From: Marinimicrobium hydrolyticum
Lineage (GTDB): Bacteria > Pseudomonadota > Gammaproteobacteria > Pseudomonadales > Cellvibrionaceae
NCBI RefSeq assembly: GCF_030848505.1
Contig: NZ_JAVDDU010000016.1
Location: forward strand, 1 to 35,478
Direction of reading: 5' to 3'
Length of the DNA: 35,478 nucleotides
Position numbers and translations under genes: made by a program. Below the pieces are notes generated by a model. The model saw nothing but the letters and a program-made list of their open reading frames with translations, did not search any database and was not told the origin of the DNA. Position 1 is the first letter of the stretch; each line of letters starts with the position of its first letter. This document shows positions 7,786 through 15,567 of the stretch, in pieces.

Positions 7786-8128
7786 CAGCGGGTATACACC
7801 TTTGAGAAAGTGGTTTGTGTGACGCGGGGCGAGCCGTGCTCCCTCTAACGCCTAAGAGGGGGCGCGTCATTCGGGTTCCGCCCAGTTTAACCGCTCAGTG
7901 GCTGTTGTTTCCACACCGGTCGCCGCCCCGATGTGAACTCGGCCCCTAAAAGGGATGCGTGGATCCCACGCCACGCTGATCCGCCATGCGCTATCCGGTC
8001 ACCACCGTGCGAAGAGCTATCACAGCGAGGAAGATCGCAATCCCGGTTGGTAATCCCACTCTATCAGCCCAAGAAAGCTCATCGATATCAGTGTACCAGG
8101 TGGCCTAGCAAACCTAGGGTCCGGGAAA
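7786..8128. other. Intergenic region upstream of the repeat lipoprotein
   Basis: No convincing gene is seen. It holds two short perfect hairpins, CCCTCT/AGAGGG at about 7841-7860 and GCGTGG/CCACGC at about 7957-7971. The first lies in the presumed 5' leader of the minus-strand lipoprotein gene. A minus-strand frame of about 38 codons near 8000-8110 encodes a hydrophobic stretch but has no start codon of quality. Confidence 0.35.
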
Positions 8129-8135
8129 TGGCTAC

Positions 8136-8195
8136 TCACCGAACATAGTCACCTAGCGCCTGCTAATCCTCATACAGCTTACCCACGGAGAACTG
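8136..8195 (-). pseudogene. Relic of the sco 3' end (last 19 codons)
   Basis: Read on the minus strand this translates as QFSVGKLYED, a TAG, then QALGDYVR and a TGA. It lines up codon for codon with the last 19 residues of the intact SCO protein (QFSVDQLYED, YRALRAYAR). DNA similarity extends over about 69 bp (8128-8196 against 9306-9374), roughly 78% by eye, and stops sharply on both sides. An in-frame stop and many substitutions show it is decayed. The nucleotidyltransferase module lies exactly between the relic and the intact gene. Confidence 0.8.
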
Positions 8196-8209
8196 GCCGC
8201 TAAACGTGA

Positions 8210-8923
8210 TTACTCAGAATCCTCGATTTTCAGGTCAAAATCGTTAGCTAAAAGGTGCACCCCACTTAAAATATGGCTTCGATTTTCTATCTCTAGAGCA
8301 TTGAAACACTTGTCCCTATATTGGCGATTGTCTAAAAATTTTCGCAAGGCTTTTTTCAGCTCAGGGATTACAGGATAGGCGCTTTCTGCTTTCAGTATCG
8401 CTTTTTTGGGAAGAGGGCCATGATGTCGGAGTACGGCTAAATCAATTAAATCTCTGGATTCTATGCTTGTATCTGCCCAACGATCAGCATTGGCCAAAAG
8501 TTTTTCGGTACATTGATCCTCATGATCAAGGCAGGGAATCGAAGGCCAAACGTAGTATTTAGGAGGGTTAAGGCTTATACGTGCTTCAGCCACAATTTCA
8601 AATTTGATCGGTGTTTGGTCGGCAACAACTAGAAATCGTATACCGTATTGATCAGCTTTTAGGGCACGAGGGAACTCTAAGTGAGTAGAGTCGGAGAAAA
8701 AAATACTTGGTTGAAAATTCGCGTCGGCTACGATTTCTCGTAGACGCCGATAGCCGGGACCCACAGGGCATATAAAGTCTACATCTCTACTCCAGCGGTA
8801 CTCATTATTTAAGAGAGTTATAAGAGTTCCGCCGCCAAAGCATGCCCCCACTTCTTCAATTATGCCAACATTTAAAGAATTTAGGATTAGGTGTATTTTT
8901 TGATGGTGGGTGTGGTCAAACAC
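8210..8923 (-). CDS. AbiEii-like nucleotidyltransferase (putative toxin of a two-gene module)
   Basis: A 237-residue protein of the polymerase-beta-like nucleotidyltransferase fold. The active-site pattern is visible: Gly30-Gly-Gly32, then Asp47-Val-Asp49 (RWSRDVDF), and a later acidic residue in IKFEIVAEA that would be the third carboxylate. AbiEii-family enzymes are toxins of type IV toxin-antitoxin and abortive-infection systems, usually paired with a small upstream protein. I chose the GTG at 8923, which overlaps the upstream stop in GTGTTTGA; an ATG at 8989 gives 259 residues but a 74-base overlap. A 5'-truncated near-duplicate lies at 2867-3337. Toxin function is inferred from family. 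Confidence 0.75.
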   Translation of the reverse strand: MFDHTHHQKIHLILNSLNVGIIEEVGACFGGGTLITLLNNEYRWSRDVDFICPVGPGYRRLREIVADANFQPSIFFSDSTHLEFPRALKADQYGIRFLVVADQTPIKFEIVAEARISLNPPKYYVWPSIPCLDHEDQCTEKLLANADRWADTSIESRDLIDLAVLRHHGPLPKKAILKAESAYPVIPELKKALRKFLDNRQYRDKCFNALEIENRSHILSGVHLLANDFDLKIEDSE

Positions 8924-9146
8924 TAGTTTGCAGCCAAGATCCTTTAGATTTAGCCAAAGCAGCGATATATTGTCTTTCCTGAGGCGCAATATCTGCTAGA
9001 ACTCCCTTGTAGTCCCAGCCGCGCTCATATCGGTCAAGAATTTCATCGTCGCTCAATAAGTTTACATTGCGCAGATCCCAGCACACTGCCTCTAAGAAAG
9101 GTAGTCTTTCCGGTCTCTGAAGAGTGTCTATGGCTCGTGTCTTCAC
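8916..9146 (-). CDS. Small protein paired with nucleotidyltransferase, possible antitoxin
   Basis: A 76-residue, mildly acidic protein from a GTG start. It overlaps the following nucleotidyltransferase gene by 8 bases, the usual sign of translational coupling. No DNA-binding motif is obvious; there is a helical pattern with LSDDEILDRYERGWDYKG in the middle and a PQERQYIAAL helix near the end. It does not resemble the winged-helix antitoxin AbiEi. Position and size suggest a partner or antidote, but this is inference from context only. The 160 bp between it and sco probably hold the module's promoter. Confidence 0.6.
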   Translation of the reverse strand: MKTRAIDTLQRPERLPFLEAVCWDLRNVNLLSDDEILDRYERGWDYKGVLADIAPQERQYIAALAKSKGSWLQTSV

Positions 9147-9313
9147 GGCTAACCTATTGATTTAAAAAGACTCTTTCTGCTTGTATGACTCTGCGTTTAT
9201 GCTTGCAAAAAGCGTAGCGTCAGAAAGGCCTAAATGTCAATATCAATCCTCTGCTAATTTTACCTATTTCCCCAGTTGGACTTCCAGTAACGGGTGAAAT
9301 CTAGTGTGGCCAC

Positions 9314-9994
9314 TCACCGAGCATAGGCGCGTAGCGCCCGGTAATCCTCGTAGAGCTGGTCAACGGAAAACTGGCGAATGCCGTGGCGGTTGATGTCGGG
9401 AGTGAACACCGCTTGCAATTGACCACGCGGATTGAGCAGGTAGAGCGTCATGCCGTGGCTGACGTTATAGCGCTCCGGATTTTCTCGGCGCTCATCTTCA
9501 TCAATGAACGCCACTATCCCCAAACCTTGCTCGAACCCTTTGGCATTCTCAGGTTGGTTTGTGGTCAGCCCCACAAAATCATCGTGAAAGTGCGGCACAT
9601 AAGCCGCCAGCTGTTCCACGGTATCGCGCTCACTGTCCACGGTATAAAACAAGGCTCCCAGATCATCCGTATCACCTTCAGCTTGCAGTCGATCCATAAG
9701 CTGGGACAGTGTCACCAACGTCATGGGGCAAATATCCGGGCAGTAGGTGAAGCCGTAGGACACAAAGTGCCAACGGCCCAAAAGCTCGTCCTGAGTAAAC
9801 GTATTGCCATGGTGGTCGAGAAGAGAAAAGGTCCCTAGAGGCCTAGGAGGTTGAACGACGTTACCACTGATGTCCGGTGCGGGTGAATGATTGTTGAACA
9901 CCAGTACCGCAATGAGCCCCGTTGTCAGAATGGCCACCAAAGTGGCCACCACCAACAACGACCTTGCGGGAGATTTGGAGCTGGCCGCCTTCAT
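9314..9994 (-). CDS. SCO1/SenC family copper chaperone for cytochrome c oxidase
   Basis: A 226-residue membrane-anchored thioredoxin-fold protein that helps load copper into the CuA site of oxidase subunit II. One transmembrane helix (about residues 11-33) precedes the periplasmic domain. The copper ligands are present: Cys85 and Cys89 in CPDIC, and His180 in SHGMT. It is the last gene of the oxidase operon, 6 bases after subunit IV, which fits its assembly role. Its final codons recur as a relic at 8136-8195. Confidence 0.95.
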   Translation of the reverse strand: MKAASSKSPARSLLVVATLVAILTTGLIAVLVFNNHSPAPDISGNVVQPPRPLGTFSLLDHHGNTFTQDELLGRWHFVSYGFTYCPDICPMTLVTLSQLMDRLQAEGDTDDLGALFYTVDSERDTVEQLAAYVPHFHDDFVGLTTNQPENAKGFEQGLGIVAFIDEDERRENPERYNVSHGMTLYLLNPRGQLQAVFTPDINRHGIRQFSVDQLYEDYRALRAYAR

Positions 9995-10000
9995 TCCCGT

Positions 10001-10345
10001 TTAATCCCCGAAGCTGAAAAACGCCAAGCGGTTTAAATAGATGTAATCCGCCTCAATCGCCATCAGGGCGATGAAGATAAAAATCACTACTGTGGGCACG
10101 GTAATCAAAAGCTTCAATGCCATCCGCTCCCAGGCGAAGTGCATAAAAATGTAAATGATAAAACCAGCCTTTAGGACCATAAAGAACAAAATCAGTGACC
10201 ACCGCAGGTAACCCTGCAGGTCGTAGTAGTCCACCATATAAGAGAAAACGCTGAATACAAAAAGCAGCAGCCAGGCCTTTAAATAAATGCCTATCGAGTG
10301 CTGCTGGTCACCGGTTTGTTCATCACTGGTTGCGTCACTCATCAC
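10001..10345 (-). CDS. Cytochrome c oxidase subunit IV (CyoD-like)
   Basis: A 114-residue protein with three predicted membrane helices (about residues 26-45, 51-74 and 82-103). It contains the family segment LKAGFIIYIFMHFAWER, where the FMHFAWE signature is typical of the small subunit IV of bacterial haem-copper oxidases. The N-terminus is hydrophilic. It helps stabilise the complex and carries no cofactors. It sits 6 bases downstream of a subunit III gene. Confidence 0.88.
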   Translation of the reverse strand: MMSDATSDEQTGDQQHSIGIYLKAWLLLFVFSVFSYMVDYYDLQGYLRWSLILFFMVLKAGFIIYIFMHFAWERMALKLLITVPTVVIFIFIALMAIEADYIYLNRLAFFSFGD

Positions 10346-10351
10346 TCAACC

Positions 10352-11032
10352 TCACCACAAATAGAAAAAGGCAAAAATAAATACCCAGACCAAATCCACA
10401 AAGTGCCAGTAGAGGCCGGCGATTTCTACCGACTCATAGCCACGCTGTTCGTAGTAACCACGCTTAACCCGAAACGCGATCACCAGTAGATAAATCACGC
10501 CGCCGGTAACGTGTAAGCCATGGAAGCCGGTGATCATAAAAAAGCTGGCACCGAACTGAGAGGCACCCATGGGATTGCCCCAAGGACGCACGCCCTGGTT
10601 AAAGATAAGGTCGGCCCACTCGAAAACTTGAAAGCCTAAAAACACTAAGCCAAGGATAGCCGTGGCGAGCATAAAGCGGAACGTCAGGATACGCTTCTTT
10701 TGGTAGCCGTAATTCACCGCCATGGCCATGGTGCCGCTACTGGTAATCAGAATGAACGTCATGATGGCGATCAGCAGCAGCGGAAAGTGAATGCCGGCAA
10801 TTTCCATGGCAAACACTTCACTGGTACTGGGCCAGGGATCGGTGGCAGACATGCGGACCGCCATATAGCCCACCAGAAACAGGCTGAATATAAATGTGTC
10901 GCCCACCAGGAAAACCCACATCATGAGTTTGGCCCAGGGCATATCAAATGCCTGCTTGTCTGCTGACCAGTCGGTTACGACGGTTTGCCAGCTGGATTCC
11001 TCTTTGTTGGTTGTGGTCTCCATAGCCTTCAT
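10352..11032 (-). CDS. ctaE: Cytochrome c oxidase subunit III (typical paralogue)
   Basis: A 226-residue integral membrane protein with five to six helices. It keeps the conserved glutamate in FQVFEW of helix III, the HGLHV motif, and a C-terminal WHFVDLVWVFIF segment, all classic for subunit III. The subunit stabilises subunit I and supports proton uptake. It lies 1 base downstream of a second subunit III-like gene, so both are probably translated from one message. Confidence 0.92.
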   Translation of the reverse strand: MKAMETTTNKEESSWQTVVTDWSADKQAFDMPWAKLMMWVFLVGDTFIFSLFLVGYMAVRMSATDPWPSTSEVFAMEIAGIHFPLLLIAIMTFILITSSGTMAMAVNYGYQKKRILTFRFMLATAILGLVFLGFQVFEWADLIFNQGVRPWGNPMGASQFGASFFMITGFHGLHVTGGVIYLLVIAFRVKRGYYEQRGYESVEIAGLYWHFVDLVWVFIFAFFYLW

Positions 11033-11033
11033 C

Positions 11034-11714
11034 CTATAGGCCGCACAAAGCGGCGAGGGTGCGATAGGTTTCTTCTGAGCTGGCCAATAGCCCGAACATC
11101 AGTACCCAGACCACCAGCAAGTAATGCCAGTAGGTGGTACAGAGCTTGACGCTACCGCCGATCAGATCGAGCGACTTCCCCTTCCAAAACCCCATAAGCG
11201 GCTTGACCAGCACCACCAGTCCCGCCACCAAATGCAAACCATGCAAAGCAGTCAACAAGTAAAAGTAACTGGATGACGGGTTGGCTCGCACTCCGTATCC
11301 CATGTCGCTAAGCTGTTGCCACAACCAGAGCTGGGCCAGCAAAAACTGAAGCGCAAAGAAAATAGCACCCACTAAGGCCAGCAAGCACAACTTGGGTCGA
11401 GCCGCCCGAGATGCCATCAGAGCGATTTGCATAGCCAAGCTACTTAAAAGCAACAGTGATGTGTTGAACCAGAGGCGTGTGGTGTCTGTAAATGGCTGCC
11501 AGGGCTCGCCTGCCAGAGCTTGGAAACCTGGGAATTGCGAATGCGTCAGAAACGTAATGACCAACAAAGAAAAGAACACCGTCGCGACCGCCAGAAAGAA
11601 ATACAGAGCGATTCGTTTCGACGCGAAGTCTGTGGCTGGGGGCTCAGCGGCAACGGGTACGCCACCGGGCGCGGCCAACCACGGTTTTTCCGTTAATCTT
11701 CCCCAAAGATTCAT
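11034..11714 (-). CDS. Cytochrome c oxidase subunit III-like protein (divergent paralogue)
   Basis: A 226-residue membrane protein of the subunit III fold, recognised by HGLHLVAG and the terminal YWHYLLVVWVLMFG segment. It is diverged from its neighbour. Where the typical protein has FQVFEW this one reads AQLWLW, so the conserved helix III glutamate is replaced by leucine. The start overlaps the 3' end of the subunit I gene by 4 bases. It may be a structural subunit that lost the proton-related role, an inference from the missing residue. Confidence 0.85.
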   Translation of the reverse strand: MNLWGRLTEKPWLAAPGGVPVAAEPPATDFASKRIALYFFLAVATVFFSLLVITFLTHSQFPGFQALAGEPWQPFTDTTRLWFNTSLLLLSSLAMQIALMASRAARPKLCLLALVGAIFFALQFLLAQLWLWQQLSDMGYGVRANPSSSYFYLLTALHGLHLVAGLVVLVKPLMGFWKGKSLDLIGGSVKLCTTYWHYLLVVWVLMFGLLASSEETYRTLAALCGL

Positions 11715-13480
11715 ACTTCCTGCTCCTGATAGGCGCCGTTCTCATCGAGCATCATGACTTGCTCTGTGGGCACGTTTTGAGGAATAAAGTCCTGCTTAAC
11801 GCCAGGTACCCCATAGGCATAAGCCCAGCGATACACCACCGGTAGAGAGTCGCCCCAATTGCCGTGTCTTGGGGGTTGCTCGGGGGTTTGCCATTCAAGC
11901 GAGGCGGCGCCCCAAGGGTTTGGATCGGCCTTTTTCCCGTGCTTGAAGCTCCACACAATATTGATGATAAAGAGCAGCTGCGCCAGTGCCACTATGATTG
12001 CCGATACGGTGACGCCGGCGTTCAACATGTGCGCTGTGTCTGGAATAAAATCGGTGTCCGCAAACGAAAAATAACGCCGTGGAAGACCGAGAATGCCCAG
12101 ATAGTGAATGGGTAGAAAGACCGCATAAGCACCCAGGAAGGTAATCCAGAAATGCCATTTTCCCAGCCCCTCATGAAACATGCGCCCGGTCATTAACGGA
12201 TACCAGTGATAGATGGCGGCGAACAAAACCATGATTGGGGAGACACCCATGACCATATGAAAGTGCGCCACCACAAAGTAGGTGTCAGACAAAGGCACGT
12301 CCACGATCACGTTGCCCAAAAACAGCCCGCTAAGTCCCCCGTGGATAAAGGTAAAAATAAAACCGATGGCGAAAATCATTGGCACAGTCAGCTTGATATT
12401 GCCTTGCCAGAGGGTCAGTACCCAGTTGTACACCTTAATCGCCGTGGGAATGGCGATGATGAGCGTGGTAGTGGCAAAGAAAAAGCCGAAGGTGGGGTTC
12501 ATACCGCTGACGTACATATGGTGCGCCCAGACTACGAAACTGAGCAGCCCGATCACCACGATGGCCCATACCATCATGCGGTAGCCAAAGATATTTTTAC
12601 GCGCATGGGTGGCTAGTACATCCGACACCATGCCAAACGCCGGTAGCGCCACAATATACACTTCGGGATGACCGAAGAACCAAAACAGGTGTTGAAACAA
12701 TAGGGGACTGCCGCCGGAGTGATCCACCGCCTCGCCGAGAGAGATCAGCGCGGGCATAAAAAAACTGGTGCCCACCAGTTTGTCCATGGCCATCATAATG
12801 GCGCTCACTAGCAAAGCGGGGAATGCCAGCAAACCCATCACGGTAGCGATGAAAATACCCCACAGGGTCAACGGCATGCGCATCAGTGTCATGCCAGCGG
12901 TGCGCGCCTGCAAAATGGTGGTGACGTAGTTCAGCCCGCCCATGGTAAACGCCACGATAAAAATGGCCAGGGAGACGATCATTAACACAATGCCTAAGTC
13001 CACGCCGGGTGTTCCGGGCAGAATGGCTTGCGGCGGATAAAGCGTCCAGCCTGCCCCCGTGGGACCTCCGGGCACAAAAAAGCTGGCGAGCAACACCAAC
13101 ACCGACAAAAAATACGTCCAAAAACTGAGCATGTTGAGGTAGGGGAAAGCCATGTCCCGCGCGCCAATCATAAGCGGGATCAGATAATTACCGAATCCCC
13201 CGAGTAACAGCGCTGTAAGCAAATAAACCACCATGATCATCCCATGCATGGTGGCAAACTGCAGGTACGTATTGGGGTTAATAAACTCAAAGGTGTCAGG
13301 GAAGCCTAACTGGAGACGCATCAAGGCGGACAGAACCAGCGCCACTACACCCACAAAAATAGCGGTGACACCATACTGAATGGCGATCACCTTATGATCT
13401 TGGCTCCATATGTATTTGCTGACAAACGTGGTCGGGTCGTGCATGTGCACGGGTTGATCGGCAATTGCGGTGTAGCTCAT
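11711..13480 (-). CDS. ctaD: Cytochrome c oxidase subunit I, A1 type
   Basis: The 589-residue catalytic subunit of a haem-copper oxidase, which reduces O2 to water and pumps protons. Visible marks are HPEVYI (CuB histidine, the D-channel glutamate of A1 enzymes and the cross-linked tyrosine), the CuB pair in WAHHMYVSG, and the haem ligands in VAHFHMVMG. About 12 membrane helices are expected. The C-terminal tail (about 60 residues, with NPWGAASLEWQTP) is the usual cytoplasmic extension. It lies 49 bases after subunit II. Confidence 0.97.
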   Translation of the reverse strand: MSYTAIADQPVHMHDPTTFVSKYIWSQDHKVIAIQYGVTAIFVGVVALVLSALMRLQLGFPDTFEFINPNTYLQFATMHGMIMVVYLLTALLLGGFGNYLIPLMIGARDMAFPYLNMLSFWTYFLSVLVLLASFFVPGGPTGAGWTLYPPQAILPGTPGVDLGIVLMIVSLAIFIVAFTMGGLNYVTTILQARTAGMTLMRMPLTLWGIFIATVMGLLAFPALLVSAIMMAMDKLVGTSFFMPALISLGEAVDHSGGSPLLFQHLFWFFGHPEVYIVALPAFGMVSDVLATHARKNIFGYRMMVWAIVVIGLLSFVVWAHHMYVSGMNPTFGFFFATTTLIIAIPTAIKVYNWVLTLWQGNIKLTVPMIFAIGFIFTFIHGGLSGLFLGNVIVDVPLSDTYFVVAHFHMVMGVSPIMVLFAAIYHWYPLMTGRMFHEGLGKWHFWITFLGAYAVFLPIHYLGILGLPRRYFSFADTDFIPDTAHMLNAGVTVSAIIVALAQLLFIINIVWSFKHGKKADPNPWGAASLEWQTPEQPPRHGNWGDSLPVVYRWAYAYGVPGVKQDFIPQNVPTEQVMMLDENGAYQEQEV

Positions 13481-13529
13481 CCCTTATGCCCTCGAAGCTT
13501 TTTTTGCCTTTAATTGGGTGTGCTGCCTG

Positions 13530-14879
13530 CTAGAGACTATTGATGTAAGTAATTAGATCCAGCATGGCCTGGTCGTTGTGTATGGTGCGCGCCATCATCA
13601 TCATTTGACTGCCGTAGTAATCGCGGGAGTGGCTGCCGCGAATGCCGCGCTGATAATTTTCAAGTTGCTGTTTTAGGTACCAGTCATGCTGGCCAGCCAA
13701 CGGTGGTGCGCTTGTGGCGTAGTTGCCGCGACCATCGTCACCATGGCAGCTGGCGCAATTGCGATACAGGGATTCGCCGCGACGAATGTCGCGATCGATG
13801 GTCGTTGGTGCAGGTTCGTCCGGAAGGGTGTCAATGTAGGCCACTACATGATCGATAGCCTCTTCGGTGGGCAGCACCGCCATCATGGCCGCCATTTGTT
13901 GGCCGTAGACATCGTCCTGGTGAAATCCTCGGACTCGGTCGTTGTAAAACCTGAGTTGGCGTTGCAGGTACCAGGTGGGTAATCCGCTGATTTTCGGGGC
14001 GTTCATCGCGCGGTTGCCTTGGCCTTCAGGCCCATGACAGCTGGCGCAAGAGGCGTATAGACTTTGGCCAGTTGCAGCGTCTCCAATAGGCTGCTGGGTT
14101 TGTGCGAATGTGGGGTGCTGCGCTAGCCAAGCAGCGTGATCCTCCGGTGATTCCACCACGACTTTTCCGCGCATGGCGTGATGGGCCATGCCACACAACA
14201 CCATGCACACAACATCGAACTCGCCAATGCGTGTTGGCTCCAGCCAAAAGGACGTTACCATGCCGGGCACCATATCAATCTTGGCGCGAAAGTGAGGCAC
14301 AGCAAAGTTGTGAATCACATCCTTGGCGCGCATGACCAGCCGCACTGGCTGGTCCACGGGTAAATGTAAAATGTTTCCGAAGACCAGAATGTCATCTTGC
14401 CCGGCGGGGTCGCTGGGGTCTATACCGAAGGGGTTGTCTTCACTCATAAAGCGCGGGTGGGTTTCCCCAAGCTGACCGTCTTCGCCGGGAAAGCGATACA
14501 TCCAGTGCCACTGTTGCCCCAGGACTTCCACCTCGGCGGACTCTTCCGGAGGCGTAACAAAATCGCCCCATACAATTAAGCCGGGAGCCAGCATCGCGGC
14601 TATACCTAAAGTGGTCAGACCGCCGAGCCACAGCTCGAGTTTTTTGTTTTCGGGATCGTAATGGGAGCGACGTTCTTTCTTATATCGGTACTGGTAAATC
14701 GCGTAGGCCATGAACAGGTTCACGGCAACAAATACGATGCCCGTCACCCAAAAGGTAATGTTGATGGTGGTATCGATTGCACTCCAGTTTGAAGCGATGG
14801 GAGTAAGCCACCAAGGGCTGAGGATGTGCAGTAAAACAGTGCCCAACACCAGTAGAACTATAACAATTGCCAGTACCAT
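13530..14879 (-). CDS. ctaC: Cytochrome c oxidase subunit II with two fused cytochrome c domains
   Basis: A 449-residue electron-entry subunit. Two membrane helices (about residues 1-20 and 40-62; another hydrophobic stretch lies at 85-105) precede the CuA domain. CuA ligands are His190 in DVIHNF, and Cys225, Cys229, His233 and Met236 in CMVLCGMAHHAM. Then two cytochrome c domains follow with haem-binding CASCH motifs at 278-282 and 375-379. The usual CuA sequence is CxELC; the glutamate, which binds copper through its backbone, is leucine-neighboured here (VL). Ordinary caa3 oxidases have one fused haem, so two is notable; electrons probably pass from the haems to CuA. Confidence 0.95.
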   Translation of the reverse strand: MVLAIVIVLLVLGTVLLHILSPWWLTPIASNWSAIDTTINITFWVTGIVFVAVNLFMAYAIYQYRYKKERRSHYDPENKKLELWLGGLTTLGIAAMLAPGLIVWGDFVTPPEESAEVEVLGQQWHWMYRFPGEDGQLGETHPRFMSEDNPFGIDPSDPAGQDDILVFGNILHLPVDQPVRLVMRAKDVIHNFAVPHFRAKIDMVPGMVTSFWLEPTRIGEFDVVCMVLCGMAHHAMRGKVVVESPEDHAAWLAQHPTFAQTQQPIGDAATGQSLYASCASCHGPEGQGNRAMNAPKISGLPTWYLQRQLRFYNDRVRGFHQDDVYGQQMAAMMAVLPTEEAIDHVVAYIDTLPDEPAPTTIDRDIRRGESLYRNCASCHGDDGRGNYATSAPPLAGQHDWYLKQQLENYQRGIRGSHSRDYYGSQMMMMARTIHNDQAMLDLITYINSL

Positions 14880-14942
14880 AAGCGCCCTTGCTCCGGGTAG
14901 AAATGCTGTTTTGTATTGTTCGTATAGCTCCCGAAGGAGATC

Positions 14943-14971
14943 AGGGCAGGGCCTGGACCGGCCTCTGCCCT
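14943..14971. terminator. Strong hairpin between the membrane-protein gene and the oxidase genes
   Basis: The arms AGGGCAG...GGCC and GGCC...CTGCCCT form an 11-bp stem with one bulged base and a small loop. There is no T-run after it on either strand, so it may act as an attenuator, mRNA end-stabiliser or Rho-assisted stop rather than a full intrinsic terminator. It lies about 65 bases before the subunit II start. Confidence 0.45.
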
Positions 14972-15003
14972 GACAATATGTCCTTAATGTTGAGCTTAAT
15001 GCG

Positions 15004-15567
15004 TCACGGTGCCCAGCGGATGAATCGGTACCAGCGTCTTTGTAGTCCTATGAGCCATCCGGGCGCCGCATCACCGTCGCCAGCGGCGTGTATTCTTGGA
15101 TGTTTTGCGAGTACGCTTTTTAATGTCTCTTCTTGATTAGCGTGCACATCGATAATTAAGACGTGTTTACCCGAGGCCAGGGCTTTTTCAAATTTTCGGT
15201 AATCGTGGTGGGGCCGTTGTATGCCTATAAAGCCCCCCTCCCAAGTGCAAAAGCCGAGCAGGATGATGGATAGAAATATAACGGGTATCCACAAATACCC
15301 TTGTTCAAGTCCGATGATATAGGCTGCCGCCAAGGGTATGAGTGCGACGACGACCCCCACAACGAAGCCGATTTTGGTTGAGTGCACGACATCCTGTCGC
15401 AGTAAAGATTCGACGCCGTGAAGATGGTGGTTTTCCACTCCCGCTTCATTATTGCTGAGAATATGAATCTGGGGCCAGTCGATGTTTTGACTTTCCAGAT
15501 CCCTTTCCAATACTTCCAAATCATCCAAGTCGTTGCTGAGGTAGAAATGACGTTTCATAGTTGCCAC
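15004..15567 (-). CDS. Membrane protein of unknown function upstream of the oxidase genes
   Basis: A 187-residue protein. The N-terminal 80 residues are hydrophilic, and two adjacent membrane helices (about 85-105 and 110-130, including GFVVGVVVALIPLAAAY) follow. A soluble C-terminal part (KHVLIIDVHANQEETLKSVL, then a DGDAAPGW segment) resembles a small ferredoxin-fold regulatory domain. This general arrangement is seen in stress-type GsiB/YflT-like membrane proteins, but I do not recognise a named family. It precedes the oxidase genes by 124 bases on the same strand, so it may belong to the operon. Confidence 0.6.
   Translation of the reverse strand: MATMKRHFYLSNDLDDLEVLERDLESQNIDWPQIHILSNNEAGVENHHLHGVESLLRQDVVHSTKIGFVVGVVVALIPLAAAYIIGLEQGYLWIPVIFLSIILLGFCTWEGGFIGIQRPHHDYRKFEKALASGKHVLIIDVHANQEETLKSVLAKHPRIHAAGDGDAAPGWLIGLQRRWYRFIRWAP

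Noticed and set aside
6808-7848. 346-codon plus-strand ORF
   Set aside because: Antisense to the InlB repeats and signal region of the lipoprotein gene; composition matches a shadow frame.
7841-7860. GGCGTTAG on the minus strand as an attC right core
   Set aside because: No matching left core or stem within 150 bp; the motif is explained by a small perfect hairpin.
8002-8110. Minus-strand frame encoding a hydrophobic segment ([14 protein letters not shown])
   Set aside because: No usable start codon or ribosome binding site; probably chance or a fragment that cannot be assigned.
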